DNA of 64,000 nucleotides, taken from Vitrella brassicaformis. Taxonomy: Eukaryota; Sar; Vitrellaceae. The notes beneath the pieces are model-generated. The model made no database searches and was not told where the DNA came from. It worked only from the letters and a program-made list of their open reading frames with translations. Positions 1 through 16,147 of the stretch are shown one piece after another. The position numbers were made by a program, and so were the translations under genes. How positions within the stretch are numbered: the stretch's first letter is position 1; the number at the start of each line of letters is the position of its first letter. The DNA lies in the NCBI GenBank assembly GCA_001179505.1, contig CDMY01000542.1, positions 144,154-208,153 of the forward strand, read 5' to 3'.

Positions 1-4407
<4,407 letters not shown>

Positions 4408-5365
4408 TCCTTTTGCTGCTGGTAGTGGGCTAGTGGGCCGGGCCTTGTCGAGCAGCTTTTTGCTTTCTGAGGGAGGGAGAGAGGGATGGCGGGAGGGAGG
4501 GATATGCTTCGGGCATGGTTTATTCAAGATTGCTGCTTGCCTGTCTGTCGGTTCATCGACAACAATCGCGCCCGTGTGCTTTTTGGGCGCGGCGCCTGTG
4601 TAGCTGCTGCATACCATACTCACCATCTACTCTACTCACCACTGAGTCGTGCACTGCACGAGAGATGAGAGACCAGAGAGGAAGGGAAGCCAAGTGCTGC
4701 TGATCGGATGGCCATTATGCATGGCAATGCGTGCCGCTTTCTATGCGCTCGTAGAGAGAAATCACGCCCACTACCACTACCACCCCTCGCCGCCCACACA
4801 CATAGACAGACACGCGTGTGTGTTGCACTCGCCTGCCGTGCCGTGGTAACCTAAAAAATTGTACCTCTGCCTGTTGTGCCTCTGTCTTGGTGTGTGTGGG
4901 CCGATGATAATACCGATGATCGATCAAGGTATTTTTGCGTCGTGCCTGCGGTGTGCCGTGTGCCTTCATGGGTCTGTCTGCCTGCCTGTCTGTCTGCGTG
5001 GTGTGGCGAGGGCGGACCTATTCATTCAGCTACGCACCACCAGAGTGCGTCGTGAGCCATGGATGCATGCGTGTGATTTGCCTGCGTGGAGGCCATGCAG
5101 AGACATACTGACCCATCCACGCAGAGCTTTTTTCGATGTATACAATATCCATACACCTACCAGTGTACGTACCGGAAAATCTTCGTGTCAGTCAGCATGC
5201 TATACACCCTCGTGGGACACCTCCATTTCCGGGTGGCTGTCCGCCCCTGCCTCCCCGGCCTCCTTCAGAGCCTCCAGAGCCTCCAGAGGTGCCTGAAATT
5301 TACGGGATCGCGCGAAAAGCTCGCTTGTGTCTTTGGGGAGAGGGTGAGTCGGCATTGCATTAGTA
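4408..5365. other. Intergenic, no gene recognised
   Basis: Follows the stop of the eIF2alpha kinase-like gene. It contains short runs of TCTG/CTGC and CA/TG repeats and no open frame with recognisable domains. It probably holds the 3' UTR of the upstream gene and spacer. Confidence 0.5.
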
Positions 5366-5367
5366 GT

Positions 5368-5855
5368 GTGTCCAGTACTTGGAGTTTGTGAAGCGGCCTG
5401 CAGCGAGTTTCCTCTTCTCCTGGCGTTCTTCATCCTCGTTGCCCAAATCCTCGAGGAGCCGTCCAGCATCTTCTTTGCCCTTTGAAGCACTTGCTGCAGC
5501 GGAATAGTGAGCAGCACCGCCATCGGCTCTCGCCAGGTACAGAGGAAAATCGGGGCACAATTAATAATGGGCCACTCCGTCAGTTAACTGACTTGGCCGC
5601 AGGGAGGTTCAAGTTGAAGAGAGGAAGATCTTTGCCTACGGTGTGCCTGGAGCTGCATCCTCAGTTTACCCCCCACACCAGCCCCTTCAGCAGCTGCACT
5701 TTTGTCCGCTGCCCGCTCTTTGTTTGACCGGCGATCTGTCTGATGGCCATCTGAGCTCGAGGCATCGACAGCCGATTCCCTTGAGTTTGGATGCACCGGC
5801 AGCCGCTTTGACATGCTGCCGTCCTGCGCTGCGCCATCCCATCCCCCAGCTCCAC
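5368..5855 (-). CDS. Possible small two-exon gene, unknown function
   Basis: Weak candidate. The minus strand ends in a frame that reads as a charged helical tail (RLLEDLGNEDEERQEKRKLA, then GRFTNSKYWTHY and TAA). An upstream open frame starts with ATG at 5855. Joining them needs an intron around 5530-5635 whose acceptor (GAG rather than the usual CAG) is poor, so the model is uncertain. I do not recognise a family. If real it overlaps the start region of the plus-strand SET gene. The alternative is that this is noncoding leader sequence of that gene. Confidence 0.22.
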
Positions 5856-8800
5856 CTACTCCGCCTGCTGTCCTCTCTCTGGGTGGCCACACAAAGTCAG
5901 CAGCAGGCTTTAGCGCGCCACCAGCTCTCAGGGCTGCCGCAGCGGGATCGGGAGAATGTCAGCAGATAGGGTCGGTGCAGCAGGCTCCCAGCGGCATCAT
6001 GCCGCCGCTTTCTGAGGGTTTTGGAGACGAGGACGCGCTGCGGCGATCCCTTTCTGTGCCGTCGTCGCCCAATCCCCCCAAGTGGGTGCAGAACCTTCAG
6101 CAGGTGTGTCGGCAGGTAAGGAGCCCCCAGACCGGTGCGGCCAACCCCCCTGACGACCCCAATCCCTTTCCTGTGACGACGGCTGACGGATCGGCCGGTG
6201 CGGGCAATGAGTCATATGCCTTCACAAACGGGTTCGCGCCGCGTTCGGACATGATCAGTGGGAGGCAGGCCGGGTCTGTCCAGCCTGACGTGGCCCCGGT
6301 CGTGTCCTCCCGGCCTGCAGTGAGCCACCAGCCATTCTCGTCGATCGCCCAGCTGCAGGCGTCGATCCCTCCTGCCAGTGTGCCGTTTGGGGGCCTTTGT
6401 GTGCCTGTGCCTGTGGTGGGGGGCGGTTTGTGTGCTGGACGGCCGGTGCCTGAGAGCCCTGAAGTCAAGAAGGAGGAGGATCGTGAGCCGATGGACGTGT
6501 CGGTCGTCCCGGAGCGGCCAGCGGCAGACGACGCCAGGGCTGACGAGACCGACTCCTCCGACAACTCGGCGGCCCCCCTGTGTCCCTTCCCCCTGCCTCT
6601 GCCCATCCGTGTCCCTCCCCCAGCGCGCGGCACAGTCGTCTACTCCAGCCACATTCCCGCACTCCCTCCCTTCAGAACCATCCCCGACATCGCTGACGAT
6701 CCCGTCATGACTTCTACCTCTCCCCACTCTGTGGGTGCCAGTGACCACCTCAAGGGCGTCTCTCCCGGCCCACCCAGCCAAGAGGACCTGGACAAGATGG
6801 AGAGGCTGGAGCGGATGATGGCCCGTGCGCGGGTCAACATGCTGAGGAGGCAGGGGGTGGCGCTGCCGCCCGCTGAGGAGACCGACACGCACACCGGCAG
6901 CAAAGATGCCCGTGACAATAAGCTTCCCGGCACCGGGGAGAATAGGGGCATGCGGCCGGTGGGGCAGAAGCAACAGATGCGGCAGCAGGAGCAGCAGCCC
7001 AAGCAGAAGCCAGACATGTCCGCGAGAAGGCTCACCAAAACCGCTCCCAACACCGGCGCCATGTGCGAGCGACCCAACACACGTGGCGCCGTGAGATCAT
7101 CGGGCCATCAGCTGCTGAGCGTCCCGCCCGCCGCAGCCCGATCTCGCTACCTCAGCAGCCGCAGGGGCGTCACCCTTCCCTCCCGCTTCCACCTGACGGC
7201 CTCCCGGCAGCCGAATCGGTCCATCCTGGTGCGCCGATCGCTCCCTGTGCCGGCAAGGAAGCCGATGGTGGGGTGGGAGACCGACACAACACCAGACAGA
7301 CACGTCACCGACATCCTGGAAAAGGCTGCAGCTGTGAGGGAGGTGGTGGGAGAGGTCGTGGGGCAGCAGCAGGCGGGCAACGGCGAGGCCGACGCCCAAA
7401 TGAGGCCAACTGCCGGCTCGCCTTTGCCGGCTGTGCCTGAGAGTGAGCCTGATGCCGGTGCCGAAGACGACGATGAGGAGGACAAGCCCCTGCTGCCCAA
7501 GAAAAAGGCCAAGAAGCGGCCGCCATCCTCACCACCAACCACCCTTCCAGCACTGCCGCTGCCCGCGGCGGTCAAAGAGGAGCCCGAGAGCCCCCCGGCG
7601 TCAGCCAAGGCGCCGGAGAGCAGCGTGGCCATGTCGTGGTCGAGTGGTGCGTACGAGAGATCGGAGCTGACGAGTGCGATCGCATCGAGGGGATGGAAGG
7701 GGTGGAGTTATGTTGAGGATGCCTACGGGGACTGGTACGGGAATGAGGAGAGCAGTGAGGAGACGGACTTCGGTGTCCCCAATCGGGTGCAGTGGGAGGT
7801 CCGGGCGCTGCTCAGGGGCACGTCAGACAGCGACAACATCGATCGGTGGGTGAGAGAGATAGTCACACACACACACGGGGGAGCACACAGAGATCTATCC
7901 CTTTCACGTGTGCGGACCGTCCGTGTGCCTCTCTCATCTCTCTCGTGCAGTGCTAGCTTCCGCTTGAGTCTGCTGCGTATCGAGGCCATCCGTGTCCAGA
8001 GGTTCTCCATCGTCGTCCCTGGCGAGGTCCCTGACCTCCCCTCTCGCCTCGCCGAGATCCCCGACGACCAGCCACCCATCGTCCCATCTACAGAGGACCC
8101 TTCCAGCGCTGCCGCCCCGGCAGCCACGGACGGGCTGGTCATGCGCGAGCCGATCGACAGAGACACGCCACCTGCAGCGATGACGGTGCAGGACGTGCTG
8201 ATAGACGCCCAGCCGTGCTTGCCGCAAGTCAAGGCTGAGCCCATGGACGCCGATGGGCCGGCTGCAGACGAAGGGCCGCCCTCGGCAAGGCCAGAGGCCC
8301 ATGATGAGGGGCGCATGGAAGGTGCCGGGGAGGAGAGGGCGGGCGTGGAGGGCGTTGGGGTTGAGGGGGCGGCTGGGGATGCTCCCGTGGCCATGGAGGT
8401 ATGGCCGCCCGATGCTCCTGTAGCGACAGAGCACCCCACACAAGACGCGCAAGACGACCAAACGGCTCAGAGGGCCACGCAACAGGAGGAGGCGGCACAC
8501 AACCATGAGGGGGCCAAAGGCACGGAGGACGAGCCGATGCATGGCCAAGATCGACATGACGACCATCAGCACGAGCAGCAGCCCCCCACCCCCAACACCG
8601 GGCCCAAGGACGAGAGCCTTGCCGTTCGGGTGAAGTGTGAGCCTCTGGATGAGATCAAGGCCGAGCAGCCGATCGACAAGTCCCACCCGAGCGACACCAA
8701 CGACAACCCTCTGAAACGGCCGCCCGACGAGACCCCCAGCCCGTCCCCCGACCCCAAGCGCCCCCGCAGCGACGCCGTTGGTGGTGGAGGCGAGCCGCCA

Positions 8801-9083
8801 GGCACGGCGGCGGGGTATACATTGTCTGGCGGCCGTGTGGCGCCGATGGAGACCGATGAGGGAGGGAGAGGGGGAGGGGTGGGGGGTGAGGGGGTCGGTA
8901 GTGACGATGAGGAGACGCTGCAGCTGCGACTGTTGGTGGCCAAGCGGAAGAAGAGGGATGCCAGGGGCAGTGGGGGCGGCAGCCCGGTGCAGCCGCCTAG
9001 GATACCCGAGAGGAGGGAGGGGCCGCCACCGCCCAAAATGAAGGTCGGTACGGTGGGGAGCCACCCACCCATCCATCCATCCA

Positions 9084-9119
<36 letters not shown>

Positions 9120-10425
9120 TCTGTAGGTGGAGTATCCTAGCGAGCACCACAATTTCAACTTGAAGGAGTACTACTACTTGTTGGACGGCCCGGCGGTGGA
9201 GCGTTCGCTGCGGCTGGCACTCAACCCCACCTTTCAGCGGTCAATCGGGGAGGACTACTTCGACAGGTCAGTCAGTCAGTGAGGGACTCCGCTCATGCCA
9301 TCCATCCATCCAACTCGCTCCCTCTCCCTTTCACTGTGGGTGTGTGTATGTGTCAGTGTGCCTGATTTGTCGCCCATCAGCCTGGCGCAGTGGTGCCCCA
9401 CTGTCTTCTGGAACGTCATACGACTGGGCGGTCCCAAAGTAGACGAGGTACTCAGAGAGGGATGGAGGGAGGGAGGAAGGTATTGCGCACAACAGACACA
9501 CGTGTGTGTGCGGGTGATATGTGTGTGTGTGGATTTAGTTTTTGGCGACGTTGGTTCCCACGAGCAGGACGGTGCGTCGCCGGCGCAACCAGTCCGAGCG
9601 GTTCAGGCAGCACCAGCAGGAGATGAAACAACACCAGCTCGAACAAAGACGACGCAAAGACAGACAAGAGTCAGTACTTAACCGCCCCCGCCCCTCTCAC
9701 CCACCCCATCAGCCAAACCACAAACAATCACCATGGTCATTTTTTTTATCTCTTTTGTGCCCGCGTGTGTGTGTGTGTGTGTTTGTGTGTCAGGGAGTTC
9801 CGCGCGCAGTACGAGCAGCGTCGCGAGGAGCGTCATGAGCGGGAGCTGCAGAGGGCCGAGAGGCTCAACGCCCACTTCGACAAGTACCTCCAGAAGCTCG
9901 CCAAACGCGGCAACAAAGGGCGCAAGAAGCCAAAGGACACCGCCACGGCGGCAGCAGCAGCATCAGCACCAGCAGCACCAGACACGGACAAAGACAGAGA
10001 GGGACCCGCTGCCTCACCGGCCAACACACAAGGGTGGGGATAGAAAGGCCAGACATCGATGGCATGTATGTGTATGTGTGTGTGGTGGTGTGTGGCGTGT
10101 GATCCATCCAGCGGGGAAGATGATGCGGCTGGTGCTGCTGCTGAGGCGTCGCCGGCCAACGGGTCCCAGGGCTCCAACGGCTCGGGCAGATCCAGACGGT
10201 CAGCCAGTCAGGCGCAATTGACCACACACACACACATCCCCCCTGCATGCACGTGCGTGGGTGTGTGCAGGATGGCGCCCCACTACGGCGCTCCGACGAC
10301 CGACACAGAGAAAGAGCAGCTGGTGGCCTCATGCCTCGAACCGGACGGCAGGATCAAGTCGGTCACCATGGAAGGAAGCACACCCCACCCACCACACACA
10401 TATTCGCCAGCATGAATGATGACGC

Positions 10426-10462
<37 letters not shown>

Positions 10463-11507
10463 TCCGTCCCTTCAGGAGGTCTCTGACTAATTTGTCGAGT
10501 TACGCGAGGAACGTCGTGTACCGCACTTGTCTGGAGAGGGGCATCCGGGCCCCTGTGGTCGTCAAGTACGACCGCGACACAGGACGGTGAGTGACTGAGC
10601 GAGTGAGCCGCCACACACAGCATCCACACACAACACACAACACAGAACACGCATCTGCGCCGGTGTCGGTGTTGTGCCCTCCGAATGGTGCAGTGGCATA
10701 TTGGCTGGCAAGGACATCCACAAGGACGACTTTGTCTTCGGTGTGTCGGCTACCCTAGCCTACCTTTGCCACACAGCCAGCCCCCAACGCACATACGCAA
10801 TCTCGTGTCTGTTTGTCTGCGTCACATTCCTTCATTCATTTACAGAGTATCAGGGCGAGTTGATCCCGCAGACCGTCGCCGCCGAGCGCGAAAAGACCTA
10901 CGCCACACAGAGAAAGGGGTACACACTTTCTCTCACACACACAGGGGGAGGGAGCCACTAGTTATGGTGTCTCTCTCTCTCTCTCTGTGTGTGTGCCGTG
11001 TGTGTGTGTGTGTGTGTATGTTTAGGTGTTACATGTATTACTTTGCGTTGAACGGCAACTGGTGCATCGACGCCACGAGTGAGCAGTACAGCCACACGTG
11101 GGGGCCCGGCAGGCTCGTCAACCACTCCAAACAAAGACCAAACCTACTCAGCAAGGTCAGTCAGACTATTCATGCGACAGACAGCCAAGACAGCCGCGCT
11201 TGTGTGTCTGTGTGGGTCTGTGTGTGTGTGTGTGTGTGTGTTGTGTGGCATCCGTGCAGTCGTTGACGGACACCAACGGCACCCCTCGGGTGTTCTTTGT
11301 GGCCAAGGAGGACATACCCAAGTAGGCCTCCTACGTGTGTGCGCAATGGATGGATGGATGGATGGATGGGAAACAACACGCGCACAGAGGGACGGGCGCG
11401 ATGTTTGTGTGTGTGTGTGTGTGTGTAGGGGTGCCGAGTTGCTGATCGATTACGGCGAGACGAACCCGCGGGTGCTCGAGGCCAACCCCTGGCTCGTCAA
11501 CACGTGA
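5813..11507 (+). CDS. SET8/KMT5A-like histone H4K20 methyltransferase
   Basis: Predicted nuclear SET-domain lysine methyltransferase. Exons: 5813-7845, 7951-9043, 9127-9266, 9357-9447, 9539-9669, 9794-10033, 10112-10198, 10270 to about 10355, 10476-10586, 10694-10740, 10846-10918, 11026-11154, 11260-11321, 11429-11507. The first ~1,000 residues are low-complexity, Pro/Glu/Asp-rich and contain basic patches such as KKKAKKRPP. A region rich in Arg and Gln follows. The SET domain is at the very C-terminus: RGILAGKDI, the substrate-side MYYFALNGNWCIDA, the cofactor motif LVNHS, and LIDYGE followed by ANPWL. The closing ...E-A-N/H-PWL is characteristic of SET8/PR-Set7, which monomethylates H4K20. 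The length is far above the animal enzyme (about 390 aa) because of the N-terminus. The start is the first ATG after an in-frame stop at 5741. The exon ending near 10355 could not be phased cleanly to the next one. Confidence 0.82.
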
Positions 11508-11915
11508 TACATATATACCAGACACACACATCCATTGTGTGGCTGTCTGTGTGGATGGATGGGAGAACAGACGTGTGTGTGTGTGTGTGTGTGTGACTGC
11601 ATTGCCTTGCCTTGTTCTCATGTCCGTGTGGTGAGTAAACACTGCACAGACACACCCAGAAGCTCAAGCACTCTCTCCGGATCGTGTGGGTACCATTAAT
11701 ACACTCACTACACGCACACTGGTCGTGTCTGGTGGGTGTGCACGTGGGTGTGCATGTCTGTGTCGCACAAGGCAGCCCTGCCTTTCATCTCATCAGTGTA
11801 TGCGCGTCCCATACAAAATGAGTCCCACCCATGGATAAGACAGCAACGTCAGTCAAGCACCGACAAGCTCACGTACAAATCTTTCTTCGCCACCCCCTGT
11901 CTGTCTGTCTGCCCT
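11508..11915. other. Convergent intergenic spacer
   Basis: Lies between the stop of the SET gene (+) and the stop of the helical-repeat gene (-). It is rich in TG/CA runs and GGAT repeats. No gene was recognised. Confidence 0.5.
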
Positions 11916-13106
11916 TCAAGGCCCCCATCTGTCCCTCACAGCCACCAGGCTGTCGGGCAGCGCCACACCGGGGCACACCCCGCACGAACCATCAATGGTA
12001 TCAACAACAGCCACACGCGAGGCATCATCCACCTCATCGACGTCAGCAATCGCCACCAAATGGTCGCCTGCACGCCACGCGTCAACACAATCGCACCACA
12101 CCACACTCATGTGTGAGGGGTGGAGGGGTGAGCGTACACTGACTGTACCGATCGCCGCGAGCAGCTCGTCGGTGTGTGGTCGATGCAGCGAGAGGGCGTG
12201 CAGCACCGTGGCCAGGTGCGCGGGGCGGTATTCGCCCCTACCAGACGACAGCAGATGCCGCACCCGCACCAGCAGGCCATCAAACACCCTGAGATACTCA
12301 AGGACATACCACACCACACACACACAGAAGGATAATGAGAGGAGCCACATGTGTGTCTGATGTGCGCACGTGTCGTCTTTGAAGTGTGTGTGGCTCATGG
12401 CCTGGATGGCCGCAGCGCAGTCGGTCAGCCTGAAGTGGTGCATTCGCCGCCTCATGCGGCCCGTGAAGGCCGTCACCAGCCAATCGTCACACCAGCCCCT
12501 CTCGGCAAAGATCCGATACAGATGGGCTGCACGTACGTGTGTGTGGCGGAGGGAGGGAACACAGGCATATGGCATGTTCGTGTCTGTCTGTCTGTTTATG
12601 TGTGTGTGTGTGGGATTGTCTGTTTGTTGGCTCTGTTGGCTGACTTCACGTACGCAGGTGTGGTTCGAATGTCTTGGTGATGAGCTGCTGCGCCCGCCAG
12701 GCCAGCGTCACCCACACGGCCCTGTCTGTCATGCCCTCACGCACACACCTCTCAGCAACCTGATCCATCCAGCCGCACACACCACACGCTCGTCTTTCTG
12801 TGTGACCTTCCTTCTGGCCATAAATTAACCCTTGGTCTCTTTCCCTTCCCTCACCACTGCGAGTGTGGTTGGGTCTGTAATCCTCCCGTGTGGCCCATGT
12901 GCCTCCCCACGTGTGGCTGCCCTTATGTCGTCGATGGCCATGAGCATGTCGGGCCGCTCCTGGCTGTCGTGCCACCACTCCTTGCCACCCGACGACAGGC
13001 AAGCAGCTGCCATCGACATCGATGGTGCACTGGCGGCATTTCTGGCACACAGACGGAACACCAGCTGTTTCATCCTGCGCTTCGCTGCAGACAGACACGC
13101 AGACAT
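11916..13106 (-). CDS. Helical-repeat protein, heptatricopeptide-like
   Basis: Five exons on the minus strand: 12855-13106, 12654-12759, 12370-12526, 12149-12288, 11916-12067, with consistent phases. The protein (about 265 aa) is mostly alpha-helical and contains repeated helix pairs such as WLVTAFTGRMRRRMHHFRL and HLATVLHALSLHRPHTDELL. This pattern resembles the degenerate helical repeats of organellar RNA-binding proteins in apicomplexans and algae (HPR/RAP type). No RAP domain is visible at the C-terminus, so the assignment is only to a fold. The start is uncertain: ATG at 13106 or 13073 both fit, and upstream exons may exist. It is divergent from the small ankyrin gene. Confidence 0.5.
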
Positions 13107-13390
13107 ACAGCCCGACAGACAGACAGACAGGCAGGCAGTGATTCACGACACTGGTGGGTGCATTATCTATCTCTCTGTCTATCTGCATTCATTCATTCAT
13201 GTGTCTGTTCGTCCGTCTGGCTTACAAGGCGGTGTATAGGCTCTCATCTGGCCTGAAAGGTGCCTCAGTCGTCGAGCGGATGGCGCACCTGCAGGGCCTG
13301 CGGCGAGGGAGCACACCTGAAGGCTCCGCCGTGTGTCGTTTCGCAGCATCACAACGTAGGGAAGGTGTTGAGATGGCGTCTGATCTGCAG

Positions 13391-13440
13391 GCCCTAACCC
13401 CTAAACCCTAAAAACCCTGAACCCGAGAAACCCCAAACCC
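13391..13440. repeat. Interstitial telomere-like repeat, degenerate CCCTAAA
   Basis: A run of CCCTAA-type units (CCCTAACCCCTAAACCCTAA, then AACCCTGAACCC and CCAAACCC) about 50 bp long. It sits between the divergent helical-repeat and ankyrin genes. The unit matches the plant/alga-type telomere heptamer TTTAGGG on the opposite strand. It may be a telobox-rich promoter or a scar of telomere insertion. Confidence 0.6.
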
Positions 13441-13627
13441 TGGAAGAAACGAACGAACGGGAACCGAAAAAAGAAAGATCCCGCTCAAAGAAGCGTGCAA
13501 CAGTTTGGTGTAGGCGGACAAGAGCTGGGGATAGATAGTATGTGTGGATAGGTGCGGGCGTCGGCTGCCGCCCCGCCTGTGGCCTCCCCTGCCTCCCTAG
13601 CTGCCTGCGTGTCGAGCGCTGCGCACA

Positions 13628-14420
13628 ATGGCGCACGAGAGGGCCCAACCATCACAGGCATCTCAGGTAGCCACCGATGTGCCACTCGACTCACCGGTAA
13701 GGACGCACGAGCGCACGGCCAGACGGCAGAAAGATGTGTTTGTCTGGTTGTATGTCGGTCGATTCGATGCAGATCCGAGAGTTGCTGCGGACCAGATCTC
13801 GTGTGGGTTTCGGTCCGTCGACGGGCACCACCATGACCTGCTCACTCTTACAGATTGCCATATGTGTGGATGGATGCAACACAACACACACATATACACA
13901 CACACGCCACACCACACGGAATGCTAATGGGTATCTGTGTGCTTGTGTGTTGACCTTGCAGCCAACGGCAGCCAGGTTGAGGTAGTAGAGGCCCTGCTGG
14001 ATGCGCCGGGTGTGGCGTTGAAGAACCAGACGCTCATGCACCACGTGGCGGCCTGCCCACTCTCCGGCCACCGCAAGCTGCGGCTCGTCAAGGGCCTGCT
14101 GCAGCGAGAGCCCTCACTGGCCACAGAGGTCCGTATTTGTCTGTGTATCCATCCACACACACTCTCGGCCCCCTCTCTCCCACCCTCTGTGTGCGTGTCT
14201 GTGTGTGTGTGGTCAGGTTGACGAGTGCGGCCGCCGGCCCGTGCACATGTTCTTCCGCTACCCACTCAACGAGGCGGCGCTGCAGAAGGAGCTGACAGAT
14301 CTGCTCATAGCGACGGCCGGCCCGAGCATCCTGCGTGCCCGCGACATGTGGGGCATGTGCCCGCGGGACCACGTGGCGGAGCCTGAGCACCGGTCCAACA
14401 AGGACAAGGAGCTCAACTGA
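13628..14420 (+). CDS. Small ankyrin-repeat protein
   Basis: Four exons: 13628-13696, 13773-13863, 13962-14128, 14217-14420, all joining in phase, giving about 176 aa. After a short basic N-terminus, the sequence shows ankyrin-like helix-loop-helix units: SQVEVVEALLDAPGVALKN, then TLMHHVAACPLSGHRKLRLV and DECGRRPVHMFFRYPLNEAA. The pattern of 'V.ALL......N..LMHH.A' fits degenerate ankyrin repeats. No other domain is present, so the role is probably a binding scaffold. The start is the first ATG of the exon. I do not recognise an orthologue. Confidence 0.65.
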
Positions 14421-14899
14421 CCCACCGACCGACCAACGCACGCCACGCCGATATCCATTGCCGATATGTAGAGGCCGACAGACAAGTGCACACAAAAACA
14501 GCGGTAGAGGTAGGTGTAGAGGTCTAGAGGGAGGGAGGGAGGGAGGGAGGGCGAGCGGGTGTAGTGTACAGGAGCGGGGCGCGGCGCGGCGTTGGCTGTG
14601 TGCTGTGTGCTGTGCTGTGTTGCGTGTGTGAGGGAGCGTAAGTGTGTCCGTTCGCTCTGCACATGTACATAGATATTTGCGTGGGCGGCGCGAGGCGAGG
14701 CCAGTGTGGGTGGACAGGGAGCTTTCCAACGAATCAATATGACGGAAGGATGACTGAATGAATAATCAACGAGTGTTCCTGAAGAAATGGACATTGCTCC
14801 CATTTGTTCGTTTCTGCGGCTTTTGTTGGGGTTCAAGTTGGGTTTCAATGGCAGGGTTTCTTGGATCGCCGGCGCGTGACGGCCGTGCATCGCCACCGC
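14421..14899. repeat. Spacer with AGGG simple repeat
   Basis: Between the ankyrin gene and the next plus-strand gene. It contains an (AGGG)n tract at about 14527-14552 and GC-rich low-complexity sequence. No gene was recognised. Confidence 0.5.
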
Positions 14900-15543
14900 A
14901 TGGGGAGTTTCCTTTACAGCTTGCTCTGGGTACCTGAGCCTGAAGACAGCGAAAAGTGGCGTTTGATTCAAAGAGTAGGTGATGCCGTTGATCAGATAAG
15001 GCACAGGCTGCCGTGCCCCTGTAACAGCACCATGCTCGGTATCGATGCGCTTCGAGTGCTTGACCGATGCCTGGATGAAGACGGGGTACGCAATGCATCT
15101 TTTGACCTGACTGACAGAAACCACCAGTGGCCGTGTCATGTCTGCAGAACATCAAGGAGAGCCATCGTGAACGGTTTGTCGCGGCGTGCAAGATAGCCGC
15201 GCTTTCGCAGGCTGAGGTGTTGGAGGTGCACGCGCGGAGGCTCGGCCGTGACCACGTCAAGTAAGAAATGACGACCAATGAGCAGATCTATCAGATGGGT
15301 GGGTACCGGGACAACGTGCTGTCACCCACCTCACTGTTCCCGTCTGTGTGTGTGTGTGTTAGGAGGGTGGAGAAGATGCTGGGCGGCCCCATCGTACCCC
15401 CCAGAGAGAGCCGGGAACGGCCAACTCCAACACAGGCCACAGGCCAGGCCGACCGCGCGGAACCACGAGCACGAGGGCAGAGTATCAGCAGTGACGATAC
15501 TATCGGCTCAAGCCCGACGGACCCACTGCTGGGGCAGCAGTAA
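14900..15543 (+). CDS. Small unknown protein, three exons
   Basis: Exons 14900-15085, 15148-15260, 15363-15543 join in phase into a protein of about 160 aa. The N-terminal half is helical with a short CPC motif. The middle (ESHRERFVAACKIAALSQAE) is a predicted amphipathic helix, and the C-terminal ~50 residues are polar and likely disordered. The frame is open upstream of the chosen ATG, so an earlier exon is possible. I do not recognise a family. The gene sits in tandem behind the ankyrin gene. Confidence 0.5.
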
Positions 15544-15641
15544 TGAGTCGTGACCAACAGACAGACAGACATGCGGGAAGGGGGCGGGTGCAAATGTGGA
15601 TCGATGAGGCGAATTGGTTCCTTTTTGGTGGACACGACACG

Positions 15642-15663
15642 CATGATTGATGCGATGCCTGTA
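15642..15663 (+). repeat. 22-bp dispersed repeat, copy 1
   Basis: The 22 bases here recur exactly at 32089-32110. The core is ATGATTGATGCGATGCC. Each copy lies about 100-135 bp after the stop codon of a plus-strand gene. Confidence 0.7.
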
Positions 15664-16147
15664 TTTATTGGTGGTTTCTGTTGACTTACTTTTTGCGTGG
15701 CCCAGGTGGTTGCACCTTGCCCTTGTACTGTACACCATACAGACAGGCTCATGACTGACTGCGGTGTGCTTCAGCGATTCTGACTGACTTGTGGTGTTTG
15801 TTGTATGCAATTTCTTCGCACATGGGGCATGTATACTTCCCCCCGTGCCTTGGCACACACACGCTCGTGTCACACACACACACACGCCCGTGTGAAGCCC
15901 GCAGGCCACACGCACTCAGATGGGATGGATGCGTTCGTTTTGTTTGTGTGCACACAGCAGCCAGTGGAGGTGTGCATCGCACACATTCAGGCAGGCAGGC
16001 AGGCAGGGGCATGCGTAGAGAAGGGTCTTCTCTGTCTGTCTGTCTGTCTGTGCGCATAAAGGAATGACATGAAGGGACACCTTGAAGCTAGGAGGATGGC
16101 TAAATGACAGACACTGTCAGACAGACATGCATGCCTCTAGCTGTCAG

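Noticed and set aside
7934-9076. 380-residue minus-strand open frame opposite the SET gene
   Set aside because: Low-complexity complement of the Pro/Glu/Asp-rich plus-strand exon, which joins in phase to real SET exons.
14258-15139. 293-residue minus-strand frame over the ankyrin and unknown genes
   Set aside because: It runs through two phased plus-strand gene models and contains simple-repeat translations (TQHSTQHTANA), so it is a shadow.
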